A stretch of 64,000 nt of DNA from Candidatus Zymogenaceae bacterium (GCA_016933535.1 JAFGAS010000068.1:1-64000), one strand, 5' to 3'; positions 42,387 to 52,171 are shown, numbered from the stretch's first letter. Program-made: numbers and translations. The notes: generated by a model not told the origin, from the letters alone.

Positions 42387-43940
42387 ATGACCCGTTTGAC
42401 CGATAAAAAGAAAGGTATGGTCTACCTGGTCGGGGCGGGGCCGGGGGACCCCGGTCTCGTGACGCTGAAGGCCGTACAACTGATGGCCGGGGCCGACGTG
42501 GTGGTCTATGACCATCTCGTGGATGAGGCCATCCTCTCCCATGCTGCCCGGAGGGCGCGGATTATCTACGCCGGAAAAGAGGGGGGGCGGCACACCCTGT
42601 CGCAGGACGAGATAAACCGACTCATCGTGGCCGAGGCCAAGGAGGGCCGGCGGGTCGTGCGTCTCAAGGGCGGCGATCCCTTCATATTCGGGCGGGGAGG
42701 AGAGGAGGCGTTGGAACTGGCGGCCGAGGAGATCCCCTTTGAGGTTGTCCCGGGGGTAACGTCGGCCTCCGCTGTCCCGGCGTATGCCGGCATCCCCGTC
42801 ACGCACCGCGGCCGCGCCTCGATGGTCGTCTTCGTGACGGGTCATGAAGACCCGACTAAAGAGGCGGATTCGGTCGACTGGGAGTATCTGGCCGGTTTCC
42901 CCGGGACGATCGTGGTACTCATGGGGGTCAAAAGGATCGAGGAAAACGTCAATGCGCTGATTTCGGGCGGAAAATCCCCCGATACCCCGTGCGCCCTGAT
43001 ATCACGGGGAACGACACCGGCCCAGAAGAGCGTACGGGCACGGCTGGCCGACATCGGCACGGCTGCCCGACAGAAAGGCGTAACTGCCCCGGCGGTCCTC
43101 GTCGTCGGGGAGGTGGCCGACCTCATGGAGCATCTCGCCTGGTTCGAGAAACTGCCGCTGTTCGGCAGGCGGATTATCGTCACCCGAGCCCGGCACCAGG
43201 CCGCCGAGTTGTCGGACCGACTGAGGGCCCTCGGCGCGTTGCCGATTCAACTTCCCACGATCCAGATCGTACCGCCCGAAGACGAGCAAGCCGCCGAACG
43301 GGCCGTGTCGTCGCTTTCGGCATACGACATTGCCGTGTTCACCAGTCCCAACGGGGTAGAGGCCTTCTTTGAACGCCTCGGGAGGCAGGGACGTGATTCT
43401 CGAGTCCTTGGTGGGTTGACCGTGGCCGCCATGGGTCCCGGAACGGCCCTGTCCCTGAGAAACTACGGGATAGCGGCCGATATCGTGCCCGATCGGTTTA
43501 TAGCCGAGGCCCTGGCCGAGGCGCTGATAACGGCGGGGGTAAGCGGAAAGAATATCCTCCTGTTTCGGGCCCAGGGGGCCAGGGATGTCCTGCCCCGGCT
43601 CCTTACGGAGGCGGGGGCGGGAGTGACGGACGCGGGTGCGTACCGCGCGGCGGTGCCCGATATTACCGACGAGCAATTAGTCCGGGCCTTTGAGGGCGCC
43701 GATCTGATGGTGTTCACGAGCGGGTCTACCGCAACGAATCTCGGATTGATTCTGGACGAAAAGAAGAAAAAAGGCACCGTCGATCTATCGACAATCACCT
43801 CTGTGCCGGCGGCATCTATCGGGCCGATAACCACCGAGGCGGCCGTAAAGGCCGGCTTCTCGGTCGTGGCAGAAGCGACCGACTATACGGTCGGGGGGCT
43901 GGTGGATGCGCTGGTCGAATATTATTCGGATAAAACATGA
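42387..43940 (+). CDS. cobA-hemD: Fused uroporphyrinogen-III C-methyltransferase / uroporphyrinogen-III synthase
   Basis: The 517-aa protein is a fusion. Residues about 1-250 are SUMT (VYLVGAGPGDPGLVTLKAVQLM, RLKGGDPFIFGRGGEE, PGVTSASAVPAYAGIPVTHRG), which methylates uroporphyrinogen III to precorrin-2. Residues about 255-517 are HemD (RRIIVTRARHQAAELSDRLR, AVFTSPNGVEAFFERL, MVFTSGSTATNLG), which closes hydroxymethylbilane. Such fusions are common in delta-proteobacteria and clostridia. It starts directly after hemC and overlaps the next gene by four bases. The fusion channels precursor to siroheme rather than straight to protoporphyrin. Confidence 0.96.
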   Translation: MTRLTDKKKGMVYLVGAGPGDPGLVTLKAVQLMAGADVVVYDHLVDEAILSHAARRARIIYAGKEGGRHTLSQDEINRLIVAEAKEGRRVVRLKGGDPFIFGRGGEEALELAAEEIPFEVVPGVTSASAVPAYAGIPVTHRGRASMVVFVTGHEDPTKEADSVDWEYLAGFPGTIVVLMGVKRIEENVNALISGGKSPDTPCALISRGTTPAQKSVRARLADIGTAARQKGVTAPAVLVVGEVADLMEHLAWFEKLPLFGRRIIVTRARHQAAELSDRLRALGALPIQLPTIQIVPPEDEQAAERAVSSLSAYDIAVFTSPNGVEAFFERLGRQGRDSRVLGGLTVAAMGPGTALSLRNYGIAADIVPDRFIAEALAEALITAGVSGKNILLFRAQGARDVLPRLLTEAGAGVTDAGAYRAAVPDITDEQLVRAFEGADLMVFTSGSTATNLGLILDEKKKKGTVDLSTITSVPAASIGPITTEAAVKAGFSVVAEATDYTVGGLVDALVEYYSDKT

Positions 43941-45130
43941 TAGGTATCTCAAAACTCTACCTGGGGGCGGTGGAGGAGGCGGATGTGCTTCGCTACGGGG
44001 GCGACTCCCGGCGGCTCCCCTCACACCTGCTGCAGTTCTCCCGCGATAAGAAGCCGGTGGTCGTCTTCAACACCACCCGGCGCTGCAACCTTAAGTGCAT
44101 CCACTGCTACAGCGAGTCCGAGAACAAGGACTATACCGGGGAACTCTCCACGGACGAGGCGAAGGTCCTCATCGACGACCTGGCCCGGTTCGGCGCTCCC
44201 GTGATCCTTTTTTCGGGCGGGGAGCCCTTGATGCGGCCGGACCTGGAGGAACTTATCGCGCACGCCGTGGGGCGGGGTATGCGGGCGGTGATCTCCACCA
44301 ACGGCACCCTCATCACCGAGGATAGGGCGGCCCGCCTCAAGGACCTCGGCCTGTCGTACGTGGGGGTGAGCCTGGACGGGCTGGAGGCGACCCACGACTC
44401 GTTCCGAAAGGTAAACGGGGCATTCTCCAAGGCAGTGTCCGGGATCCAAAACAGTATGAGGCAGGGCATGAAGGTGGGTCTCCGATTTACCATCAACAGG
44501 CTCAATGCCCACGAGATCGGCCCGATCTTCGACCTGATGGAGGCCGAGCGGATACCCCGGATCTGTTTCTATCACCTGGTGGTGTCGGGACGCGGGGCGG
44601 GTATTAGTGAGATGATGCTTTCCGATAATGAGACGCGGGCCGTCGTAGACCTGATCATGGATCGGACGAAGGCGCTCTTTGACAAGGGATTTGAGCCCGA
44701 GGTCCTGACGGTGGACAACCACGCGGACGGCCCCTATGTCTATCTGCGCCTGATGCGGGAAGACCCGAACCGGGCGGCCGAAGTGCTGAAGCTCCTGACG
44801 CTTAATCAGGGAAACTCCTCCGGTGTGGGGATCGCGTGTGTCAGCTTCGACGGCGAGGTCTACGCGGATCAGTTCTGGAGGAACCGCTCCTTCGGCAACG
44901 TGCGGCGGCGGCCCTTCTCCGAAATATGGACGGACGTGACCAACCCGCTGATGGCGCGCCTCAAAGAGAAGCAGAAGCACGTTACCGGCCGTTGCGCCGG
45001 CTGCAGGTGGCTTTCCGTGTGTGCCGGAAATTTCCGGGCCCGGGCCGAGGCCATGACGGGCGATACCTGGGCGTCGGATCCCGCCTGTTACCTGACGGAC
45101 GAAGAGATTAGACCGCCCGCGGAAACGTAG
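43937..45130 (+). CDS. ahbC: Radical SAM enzyme AhbC-like (12,18-didecarboxysiroheme deacetylase)
   Basis: The 397-aa protein begins MIGISKLYLGAVEEADVLRY, the AhbC N-terminus, then has the radical SAM cluster CNLKCIHC (Cys50, 54, 57), ILFSGGEPLMRPDL and ISTNGTLI. A C-terminal Cys-rich segment (GRCAGCRWLSVC, then DPACYL) probably binds a second iron-sulfur cluster. In the alternative heme pathway of sulfate reducers and archaea, AhbC removes acetate side chains from didecarboxysiroheme to give iron-coproporphyrin III. NirJ (heme d1) and AhbD are related; the operon and N-terminus favour AhbC. ahbA, ahbB and ahbD are not in the window. Confidence 0.85.
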   Translation: MIGISKLYLGAVEEADVLRYGGDSRRLPSHLLQFSRDKKPVVVFNTTRRCNLKCIHCYSESENKDYTGELSTDEAKVLIDDLARFGAPVILFSGGEPLMRPDLEELIAHAVGRGMRAVISTNGTLITEDRAARLKDLGLSYVGVSLDGLEATHDSFRKVNGAFSKAVSGIQNSMRQGMKVGLRFTINRLNAHEIGPIFDLMEAERIPRICFYHLVVSGRGAGISEMMLSDNETRAVVDLIMDRTKALFDKGFEPEVLTVDNHADGPYVYLRLMREDPNRAAEVLKLLTLNQGNSSGVGIACVSFDGEVYADQFWRNRSFGNVRRRPFSEIWTDVTNPLMARLKEKQKHVTGRCAGCRWLSVCAGNFRARAEAMTGDTWASDPACYLTDEEIRPPAET

Positions 45131-45176
45131 TGCCCTGTAACGGTGTCGACCGAACCACAAGAGCATTATTGATTTT

Positions 45177-45212
45177 GAGTGCCGGATATAATCAGTGTGG
45201 CACTCCTTTTTG
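45177..45212 (+). terminator. Candidate terminator of the tetrapyrrole operon
   Basis: GAGTGCC and GGCACTC pair around a 15-base loop and are followed by CTTTTTGT. It lies 47 bases after the ahbC stop. The loop is long, so the confidence is moderate. Confidence 0.5.
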
Positions 45213-45363
45213 TCTTTGTGGCGAGTCTTTTTCTATAGCATACCGATAAAGAGTCGGGGAAGGATTCACCACGAAGGCGCAAAGATATGAAACGTATGGA
45301 TAGAGAGATGTATCTTCGCCGGATGTCACCTTCATCCTTGTTCGGCGGACGGGCCGTATCGCC

Positions 45364-47223
45364 ATGAGCCGTTATGATGTCATCGTCATCGGGGCGGGGC
45401 ATGCCGGAATCGAGGCGGCGCTGGCCGCCGCCCGAATGGGGGCCTCGACCCTCGTTTTGACCGGCAACATCGAAACCATCGGCCAGATGTCGTGCAATCC
45501 CGCCGTGGGGGGGCTGGCCAAGGGGCAGCTTGTCAAGGAGGTCGATGCGCTCGGGGGCGAGATGGGCCGCGCCACCGACGAGGCGGGCATCCAGTTTCGG
45601 ACTCTCAATACCACCAAGGGGCCGGCCGTGCGGTCGTCCCGGGCCCAGGCCGACCGGGCGGGTTACCGCTCCTACATGAAGGCCGTCCTGGAAAGGACGC
45701 GGCGGCTCTGGGTGCGCCAGACGATGGCGCGGGCGATACTGGCCGAAGACGGCCGTGTGGCGGGAGTGCTGACGGAGTACGGGGAGGAGTTTCTCGCCCC
45801 GGCCGTGGTGATTGCCGCGGGGACCTTTCTCAAGGGGATGGTCAGGATCGGGCGGATATCATTCGGCGCCGGCCGCCTGGGCGACCCGCCGTCGGAGTTC
45901 CTCTCCGATTCGCTGAGGGACCTCGGGTTTGTCGTCGAGCGTTTTTCAACCGCCACCACCCCGCGGCTGGACGGTAAGACCATCGACTACACGAAGACTA
46001 CGGCGCAGCCGCTCCAGTGGCCGATCACCCCCTTTTCGTTCCGTACCGGGCCTATCGACCGGGACCAGCTGCCCTGCCACGTTACCTACACCAACGCCCA
46101 GACCCACGAGGTAATCAGAAACTGCATCGACAGCGACGCGGTGTCCGACGGGTGGCTGAACCGGAAGGGACCCCGCTACTGTCCCTCCATCGAAGAGAAG
46201 GTCCTCTTTTTTCCCGATAAGATACGCCACCAGATATTCCTGGAACCAGAAGGGTTTCATACGACCGAGGTCTACCCGAACGGCCTGTTTACGACCCTCG
46301 GCATCGAACAACAAATCGAAATTCTCGGGGCGATCCCCGGCCTACAGGACGCGCAGATGACGCGGCCGGCCTATTCCATTAAATACGACTACGTGCCGCC
46401 GACCCAGCTGAAACCGTCGCTGGAGACCAGGCGCGTCTCTGGGCTCTTTTTGGCCGGTCAGATCAACGGAACCTCCGGGTACGAGGAGGCGGCGGCCCAG
46501 GGGATTGTGGCGGGGATCAACGCGGCCCTTTTCGTCCAGAAGAGGCCGCCGCTTGTCCTGGGCCGATCGGAAGCCTACATCGGCGTTTTGATCGACGATC
46601 TGGTCACCAAGGGCACCAACGAGCCCTACCGGATGTTCACGTCCCGGGCAGAATACCGGCTGGCGCTTCGGGAGGGAAACGCAATCTTTCGTCTTACCCC
46701 GAAGGGGCGGGAGCTTGGGCTCATCGACGACGATGCCTGGGACCTCTTCTGTGAGAAGCGGCGGGCCCTGGACCGGGGCCTGGGATTGATGGAAGAGGCT
46801 CTCTATCCAACCAGGAAGACCAACGATCGACTGGCCGAACGGGGGCTTTCGCCCATCGTCAACAAGATGACACATGCCGATCTGTTGCGTCGTCAGGAGG
46901 TTACCGTGCCGATAATCAGGGACCTCGTGCCGGGGTTGAGCGAACTGTCTGAGGATATACTGGCAGAGATCGAAATCCAGACGAAGTACCAGGGGTACCT
47001 GCTGCGCCAGGACGAGGAGATCCGGAGGTTCGGCAAACTCGAAGGCCTCTCGATCCCGGAGGACTTCCAATATCGGGGGCTGGCGGGGCTGTCGGCGGAG
47101 GCCTCCGAAAAGCTCGAAGAGGCGCGGCCCATTTCGGTGGGGCAGGCGTCCCGCATTCCGGGGGTTACGCCGGCGGCGGTCTCGATCATCCTTATCCACC
47201 TCAAGAAGCGAAGGACGGCATGA
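45364..47223 (+). CDS. mnmG: tRNA uridine-5-carboxymethylaminomethyl modification enzyme MnmG (GidA)
   Basis: The 619-aa protein is full length for MnmG. The FAD site is at the start ([22 protein letters not shown]), followed by [35 protein letters not shown], and the C-terminal MnmE-binding region with [15 protein letters not shown] and [18 protein letters not shown]. With MnmE it modifies the wobble uridine of several tRNAs. mnmE is not adjacent here. The 150-bp gap upstream holds a fragment of a dispersed repeat (TTCACCACGAAGGCGCAAAG). Confidence 0.97.
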   Translation: MSRYDVIVIGAGHAGIEAALAAARMGASTLVLTGNIETIGQMSCNPAVGGLAKGQLVKEVDALGGEMGRATDEAGIQFRTLNTTKGPAVRSSRAQADRAGYRSYMKAVLERTRRLWVRQTMARAILAEDGRVAGVLTEYGEEFLAPAVVIAAGTFLKGMVRIGRISFGAGRLGDPPSEFLSDSLRDLGFVVERFSTATTPRLDGKTIDYTKTTAQPLQWPITPFSFRTGPIDRDQLPCHVTYTNAQTHEVIRNCIDSDAVSDGWLNRKGPRYCPSIEEKVLFFPDKIRHQIFLEPEGFHTTEVYPNGLFTTLGIEQQIEILGAIPGLQDAQMTRPAYSIKYDYVPPTQLKPSLETRRVSGLFLAGQINGTSGYEEAAAQGIVAGINAALFVQKRPPLVLGRSEAYIGVLIDDLVTKGTNEPYRMFTSRAEYRLALREGNAIFRLTPKGRELGLIDDDAWDLFCEKRRALDRGLGLMEEALYPTRKTNDRLAERGLSPIVNKMTHADLLRRQEVTVPIIRDLVPGLSELSEDILAEIEIQTKYQGYLLRQDEEIRRFGKLEGLSIPEDFQYRGLAGLSAEASEKLEEARPISVGQASRIPGVTPAAVSIILIHLKKRRTA

Positions 47224-47236
47224 CGGGGCCGCGCCA

Positions 47237-48136
47237 ATGAGGATAAAGAAGGCATTCAGACGACTTGCGGCCATTTTTGTCAGGGCCTGTTTCCTTCTCG
47301 TGAAAAATCCCGGGCTGCTGGCAAGAAAAACCGTCGCGAAGGTGCTGCTGTTGTTGCCCGCTCCCCGACGACAGGTTGTGAGGGTGCGGGAGGGTGTACG
47401 GTTTCCCTTCGATTGCCGATATGACCGGGCGGTAGAATGGATGTACCGGGGCGCCTATGAGATCGAGGTGGTGGACGCCATGCGGGGTATCCTGAAGCGG
47501 GGGGATACGTTCATCGACGTGGGGGCCAACATCGGGTATGATTCGTTTATCGCTGCTTCCATCGTCGGGCCGACCGGCCACGTCCACGCGTTTGAGCCGG
47601 TCGACGAATACTACGAGCGTCTGGCCGAGTTTGCCCGGATGAACCCCGGTTTTGACATCATCACAAATAATTGCGCCCTGGGCGACCGCCCGGGGACGGC
47701 CGAGATATCGGTGTCGGATTACCACAACATCGGCTGGAACACGATGGTACCCGGCCTGATGGCGCGCCGCATGCTGCTGGAGACGCGGGAGACGACGATC
47801 GAGCGGCTGGATGACTACATCGATCAAAGAAGGCTCGGCCCCCTATCGCTTATCAAGATAGACACCGAGGGATACGAGCTGCCCGTCCTTGAGGGGCTGG
47901 GGCGCTACCTTGACGGGAGCGGGGACCGCCCTTCGATCATCTGCGAGGTGAACCCGGAGGCCTACCCCCGCCTCGGCCGCACCCTCGGGGAGCTTTCGGC
48001 CTACCTCGGCAGGTATAGCTACCGGGCCTTCGACCTGATTGCCCGGGGCCGGGAGGTAAATATCATGAAGATCACGGTCAACACGAACATCCTGCTGGTT
48101 TCCGAAACGTCGGCTTACGGTCGACGAAAAGGGTGA
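47237..48136 (+). CDS. FkbM family methyltransferase
   Basis: The 299-aa protein has the FkbM-type methyltransferase core: DTFIDVGANIGYDSFIAA (motif I), VHAFEPVDEYYERLAEFA, ITNNCALGDRPGTAEISVSD, and SLIKIDTEGYELPVLEGL. Such enzymes O-methylate sugars or polyketides. A hydrophobic N-terminus (AIFVRACFLLVKNPGLLARK) may bind membrane. It starts 13 bases after mnmG and is followed by a terminator, so it may be read from the mnmG promoter. Substrate unknown. Confidence 0.87.
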   Translation: MRIKKAFRRLAAIFVRACFLLVKNPGLLARKTVAKVLLLLPAPRRQVVRVREGVRFPFDCRYDRAVEWMYRGAYEIEVVDAMRGILKRGDTFIDVGANIGYDSFIAASIVGPTGHVHAFEPVDEYYERLAEFARMNPGFDIITNNCALGDRPGTAEISVSDYHNIGWNTMVPGLMARRMLLETRETTIERLDDYIDQRRLGPLSLIKIDTEGYELPVLEGLGRYLDGSGDRPSIICEVNPEAYPRLGRTLGELSAYLGRYSYRAFDLIARGREVNIMKITVNTNILLVSETSAYGRRKG

Positions 48137-48258
48137 CGGGGGTGGCCCGTGCGATGCCGTCACGTGGATGGTTGCCGGGGGGCGGAACATCGGGCAGATA
48201 GGACGCTGGAGCCGATGGGCATTGAATGACAATGCCATGACAGGGCATATAAAATAAT

Positions 48259-48291
48259 AACGGGACGGCAAATGCCGTCCCGTTTCCTTTT
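48259..48291 (+). terminator. Rho-independent terminator after the FkbM gene
   Basis: AACGGGACGGCA-aa-TGCCGTCCCGTT is a perfect 12-bp stem followed by TCCTTTTTTT. It lies about 120 bases after the FkbM stop; the spacer between them holds no gene. Confidence 0.88.
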
Positions 48292-48314
48292 TTATCCATA
48301 AATCAGATATACCG

Positions 48315-48773
48315 CTACGGCCGCCTGGTCCAGAGGTAATGAGGGCCGCGGTGCCGGGCCCAGTTGTCCGGGCCGTGTTCCCGGATGAGCCTCAGATTGT
48401 TTCGGGGCGTATCGCCGTGAAACGGCATAAACGGCTCAAGGAGCCCACAGGTCTCGAACGTGTCGCAGTCCCAGCAGCCGGCATATCCCTTATTGCCGGC
48501 GCAGTCTCGTATGGCGCACTCCTTCTTGCCGCCCCCTTCGGCACAAGGGCCGGGACACCTGATCCCGGCCACCGACGAAAGGTACGGCCGGAAATGATCG
48601 TAGCCGGTGAACGAATCGTCCCGGGAGGACTTAAGGGCGGCATAGTGCCCGAAGTCCAGACGGTCAAACTCGTCGGCAAGCGCCCGGGCGGTATAGAAAA
48701 GGGTCTCCCGGGAAGGGATGCAGTCGGTGCAGTAGAGGCCGCAGCAGGCGGTGTATCGTCGCACGTCCGTCAT
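48315..48773 (-). CDS. DUF3795 (Cys-rich, predicted metal-binding) protein
   Basis: The 152-aa product begins with ACCGLYCTDCIPSRE and has further Cys in GIRCPGPCAEGG, CAIRDCAGNKGY and CWDCDTFETC, the pattern of DUF3795 proteins, which are common in anaerobes and thought to bind zinc or an iron-sulfur cluster. Function is unknown. It follows the acetoacetate-decarboxylase-like gene after nine bases on the minus strand, so they are probably one transcript. Confidence 0.82.
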   Translation of the reverse strand: MTDVRRYTACCGLYCTDCIPSRETLFYTARALADEFDRLDFGHYAALKSSRDDSFTGYDHFRPYLSSVAGIRCPGPCAEGGGKKECAIRDCAGNKGYAGCWDCDTFETCGLLEPFMPFHGDTPRNNLRLIREHGPDNWARHRGPHYLWTRRP

Positions 48774-48782
48774 CGGGTATAC

Positions 48783-49616
48783 CTATTTTTCGTGATAGAC
48801 AACCGTATGTTCACCGTCTCTATCGGTGCCGCGGTATCCATCCATATCCCGGACGTTGGCCTGGATCACCTTTCCCTCGGGGAGAATGCCGGAGCGCTCG
48901 AGGTAGTAGCGGGACATGAAGGGCTTTGCCGAAAGCCCCAGATCCCTGATGGGCCCGGTGATCTCATGGTCGCCGAGGTCGAGAAACGACCCGTCCGGGA
49001 AAAATGAGTTCCGGGTTGTTCCTACCTGGGGAATGGTTGTCTGTATGAGATTCTTATCCTTCACCGAGAAGGTCGACAGCGGCCGGTAGTCCTTTTTTAC
49101 GAATCCGCGACGCGCCACTCGGGCGGTCAATATGTGTTTCTTGCCCTCGGACAGGCGGCACTCCATATACTCCGGCGTAATGACAAACTTCATATCGGCC
49201 ACGAACTTTGTGTATCCCCAGACGCCCCGTCCCCCATCCCGGGCCATGGTGTTGGTGACGGGCAGGTGCAGGACCACCATCCCGAAACGCGGGTCGTAGG
49301 TCTCCCGGATCGCGGGGATCAGGTACGGCGGCTTTTCGTCGGCATGAAACGCGGGGACGACGATCCCGACCTCACCGTAGGGACCGATGGTCGTGTCGAT
49401 GTAGTTAAAGCACGCCACCCCGAAGAGCGCCCTCTTTCCCCAGAGGACTATCGGATGGAGCTTGTCCGAGGGCATGAGGGCGGCCACCTTTTCGACTTCG
49501 GCGGTGTAGAAGAGGGCGAACGCGTCGTCGCGGTAGTAGAGGATCGGAAGGTCGAACTTTTCTCCCCCGACGGTCGTCGGTTTGCCGGGCCTGGTGCCCG
49601 AAAAAAAGGATTTCAT
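48783..49616 (-). CDS. Acetoacetate decarboxylase family protein
   Basis: The 277-aa product has the ADC-like fold with GVWGYTKFVADMKF, in which the Lys of GYTKF corresponds to the Schiff-base Lys of the family (usual form GYPKxxA), and conserved stretches PYGEVGIVVPAF and LHLPVTNTMAR. True ADC turns acetoacetate into acetone; many relatives are uncharacterised and act on other keto acids or aldol products. The Glu next to the Lys in ADC is not present in the same place. No thl, ctf or adh genes are adjacent, so solventogenesis is unlikely. The start at 49616 fits the N-terminus. Confidence 0.75.
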   Translation of the reverse strand: MKSFFSGTRPGKPTTVGGEKFDLPILYYRDDAFALFYTAEVEKVAALMPSDKLHPIVLWGKRALFGVACFNYIDTTIGPYGEVGIVVPAFHADEKPPYLIPAIRETYDPRFGMVVLHLPVTNTMARDGGRGVWGYTKFVADMKFVITPEYMECRLSEGKKHILTARVARRGFVKKDYRPLSTFSVKDKNLIQTTIPQVGTTRNSFFPDGSFLDLGDHEITGPIRDLGLSAKPFMSRYYLERSGILPEGKVIQANVRDMDGYRGTDRDGEHTVVYHEK

Positions 49617-49714
49617 AGTTATTCCTTAATAGTGTGGCGGTGAAAGGGTCTTCCCGTCTGTGTGCGGTGCCGGGAGGCGCCAATTCTCGGCGGGAGCACC
49701 GTATGAACGGCCGG

Positions 49715-50488
49715 TTAGGTCCCCTCCGTGTCGATCTCTATCTCCTTGAGGTCCATCTTCTTAAGCCTGTCCACCGTCTCTGGGGGGAGGTTTGTCTGCC
49801 CCTTGTCGAGGGAGTCCTTGAGGTCCCTCAGCTTTTTTATGGTTACGTTATAGTTTTCTATATAGAGTCTTTCTGTCGGTTTAAGTTCCACGGCCTTCTT
49901 AAAGTTGTCCAGAGCTTTGAAGTAGTCGCCGTACCATTCCATGTAGATCTCACCCAGGTTATTATATGCCTTGGCAATCCTCGGGTCCTTTTTCTCTTTA
50001 TCGATAGCGATGATGTACTGGCTCTTGGCCTTGTCCCACTGCTTGAGATCTGCATAGGCCTTGCCGAGGTTGTAGTAATTCCAACCGTAGGTCGGATCAA
50101 GGGCGATCTCGGCTTTGTAAAATTCGATTGCCTTATCGTACTGGCCCCGCGCCCAGAAGACGTAGGCGAGGGAGTTGTTGACATACTTCATCTTCGGGTC
50201 GAGCGTTTTTGCCTTTATGAACTCGTCGAACGACTTGTCGAAGGTGGCGGTTTCCTTGGTGAAATCGGCGTAGAGGTAGGCGATACCCAGAAGGTAGCGG
50301 CCGGCGGCATCATTCGGATTTTCGGCGGCCAGCGCCTCGTACTTCGTGACTATCGCGGCAAGGTCTCCGGCGATATAGGCCTTCTCAATCTCGACGACCT
50401 TGGCCTTGAGCGGGTCTTCCTGACAGAGGGCGGCCGAAGATACCAGGAGCAGCGATAAGAGGGTTATCCAGGTGAGACTTCTCTTCAT
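49715..50488 (-). CDS. Exported tetratricopeptide repeat protein
   Basis: The ATG at 50488 gives a signal peptide (MKRSLTWITLLSLLLVSSAALCQ) followed by about five TPR units, for example PNDAAGRYLLGIAYLYADF, MKYVNNSLAYVFWARGQYDKAIEFY, GWNYYNLGKAYADLKQWDKA and IAKAYNNLGEIYMEWYGDYFKAL. The Cys at the signal end may be a lipid anchor, though the lipobox (SSAALC) is weak. It is probably periplasmic. The C-terminal end is charged and ends EIEIDTEGT. The track start at 50551 is too long. Function unknown. Confidence 0.8.
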   Translation of the reverse strand: MKRSLTWITLLSLLLVSSAALCQEDPLKAKVVEIEKAYIAGDLAAIVTKYEALAAENPNDAAGRYLLGIAYLYADFTKETATFDKSFDEFIKAKTLDPKMKYVNNSLAYVFWARGQYDKAIEFYKAEIALDPTYGWNYYNLGKAYADLKQWDKAKSQYIIAIDKEKKDPRIAKAYNNLGEIYMEWYGDYFKALDNFKKAVELKPTERLYIENYNVTIKKLRDLKDSLDKGQTNLPPETVDRLKKMDLKEIEIDTEGT

Positions 50489-50575
50489 GGTTATATAATC
50501 CTTTAAGATGTGGGCTGTTGAAATTGTATCAGAGGCTTTCCGAATGTTCAAGGAGAATCCCCGTTCCTTTTTCCT

Positions 50576-50604
50576 TTGACCGAGTTTCTAAATGATACTA
50601 TACT
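50576..50604 (+). promoter_or_regulatory. Sigma-70 promoter of the FabK/NMO-like gene
   Basis: TTGACC (50576-50581) and TATACT (50599-50604) are 17 bases apart. The ATG at 50632 has AGGAGGAGGT upstream. Confidence 0.8.
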
Positions 50605-50631
50605 GCCCGATATGTTTAAAAGGAGGAGGTA

Positions 50632-51585
50632 ATGTTTAAAACCAGGCTCTGCGATATATTGGGAATCCAATATCCGATAATCCAGGGCGGCATGGTCTGG
50701 ATCTGTATGCACGAGCTTACCGCGGCGGTATCCGAGGCCGGGGGACTCGGGGTGTTGGCCGGCGGCAGCATGACATCGGAGGAACTTGCCGAAGAGATCA
50801 GGCTGACCAAGTCGGCGACAAAAAAGCCCTTTGGGGTCAATATCCCGCTGCTTCGCCCGGACGCAGAAATCCTCATCGACACGACCATCGCGGGAGGGGC
50901 CGCCGCCGTGATAAGCTCGGCGGGAAACCCCAAACGCTTTACCGGCAAGATACAGGACGCCGGGCTTAAGGTCGTTCACGTCTCGCCAAACGTGGGGCTG
51001 GCCGTCAAGGCCGAGACCGCGGGGGTAGACGCGGTCGTCGGTGAGGGGATCGAAGCGGGAGGGCACGATGGATTTGACGAGATTACCACGATGGCGCTGA
51101 TCCCCCAGCTCGTGGAGCGCCTCACCGTTCCGGTGATTGCCGCGGGTGGGATAGCCGACGGGCGGGGGTTTGCGGCGGCGCTGGCGCTCGGTGCCCAGGG
51201 GGTGCAGATGGGAACGCGGTTTGCCGCAACGTTTGAAGCGCGCGCTCATATAAAGTTCAAGGAGGCGATCATCGGGGTCGGCGATACCGGGACGACCGTC
51301 TCGGCACGGACGCTGGGCCCCACCCGCGCCGTGAAAAACCGCCTCACCGAAAAGATAGCCGAGGCCGAGCGGGCGTGCGTTTCAAAAGAAGATCTCTTCG
51401 AGCTGATCGGTGAGGGACGCTCCCGGATGGCGTCGGTCGACGGCGATGTCCAGGAGGGGACGGTCTACTGCGGACAGATCGGTGGATTGATCACCGGGCT
51501 TATGCACGCGGGTGACGTGGTGAGGGAGACCATCGAGGGGGCCGAAAAAGTGGTGAAGGAACTGGAGGCGGCGGCCCGGCGATAA
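50632..51585 (+). CDS. NAD(P)H-dependent flavin oxidoreductase (FabK / nitronate monooxygenase family)
   Basis: The 317-aa TIM-barrel flavoprotein has IQYPIIQGGMVWICM near the start, AGGLGVLAGGSM, KPFGVNIPLL, the phosphate-binding EGIEAGGHDGFD, IAAGGIADGRG and GVQMGTRFAAT. The pattern AGGHDG is that of the FabK-type enoyl-ACP reductase and of class II nitronate monooxygenases; the two are hard to tell apart by eye. It probably uses FMN. No fatty-acid genes lie next to it. A nitroreductase gene follows on the same strand. Confidence 0.85.
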   Translation: MFKTRLCDILGIQYPIIQGGMVWICMHELTAAVSEAGGLGVLAGGSMTSEELAEEIRLTKSATKKPFGVNIPLLRPDAEILIDTTIAGGAAAVISSAGNPKRFTGKIQDAGLKVVHVSPNVGLAVKAETAGVDAVVGEGIEAGGHDGFDEITTMALIPQLVERLTVPVIAAGGIADGRGFAAALALGAQGVQMGTRFAATFEARAHIKFKEAIIGVGDTGTTVSARTLGPTRAVKNRLTEKIAEAERACVSKEDLFELIGEGRSRMASVDGDVQEGTVYCGQIGGLITGLMHAGDVVRETIEGAEKVVKELEAAARR

Positions 51586-51661
51586 AAGGGCTTCCTTGAC
51601 CTCGAACGGCCCGGCCGTAAAAAAGGTAAAAGCGTATTTTTGGAAATGGAAGGAGCGACCG

Positions 51662-52171
51662 ATGGACGCCCTTGAGGCAATCCTGACCAGAAGGAGCATC
51701 AGAAAATATAAGAACGACCCGGTGGACGAAGTGACGATACGGATGCTGCTTGCTGCCGCAATGAGCGCGCCGTCGGCCCGAAATCAGCAATGCTGGCGAT
51801 TTGTGGTCGTCACCGACCGGCCGACGCTGGAGGCGCTGGCGACCGTCCACCCCTATGCCAAAACGCTTAAAGAGGAGCCGCTGGCCGTTCTGGTGTGCGG
51901 GGACCTCGATGCCGAACAAACACCCGATTTCTGGGTACAGGACTGCGCGGCGGCTACCCAGAACCTCCTGGTGGCGGCCAACGCGCTGGGACTGGGAACG
52001 GTGTGGCTGGGATGCCACCCGCGCGCCGATCGGGTCCGGGGGATCCAGGAGCTGCTGGGCATCCCAAAAACAGTGGTGCCCCTGTCTCTGGTTGCCGTGG
52101 GCCGCTCCGACGAGGTAAAGGGCACAGAGGACCGTTACGACGAGAAGAAAGTCCATTACGACAGGTGGTGA
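51662..52171 (+). CDS. Nitroreductase family protein
   Basis: From the ATG at 51662 (AAGGAG upstream) the 169-aa product begins MDALEAILTRRSIRKYKND, the family start, with FMN-contact residues RRSIRKY, SAPSARNQQCWRF and NALGLGTVWLGCHPR. Members reduce nitro compounds, quinones or flavins with NAD(P)H. It is compact, with no extra domain. It is likely co-transcribed with the upstream flavin oxidoreductase. The track start at 51596 runs into the intergenic part. Confidence 0.88.
   Translation: MDALEAILTRRSIRKYKNDPVDEVTIRMLLAAAMSAPSARNQQCWRFVVVTDRPTLEALATVHPYAKTLKEEPLAVLVCGDLDAEQTPDFWVQDCAAATQNLLVAANALGLGTVWLGCHPRADRVRGIQELLGIPKTVVPLSLVAVGRSDEVKGTEDRYDEKKVHYDRW

Noticed and set aside
45205-45300. 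Fragments TCTTTGTGGCGA and TTCACCACGAAGGCGCAAAG upstream of mnmG
   Set aside because: They resemble pieces of a dispersed CTTTGTG/CACCACGAAG repeat but are short and imperfect here, so I do not call a repeat feature.
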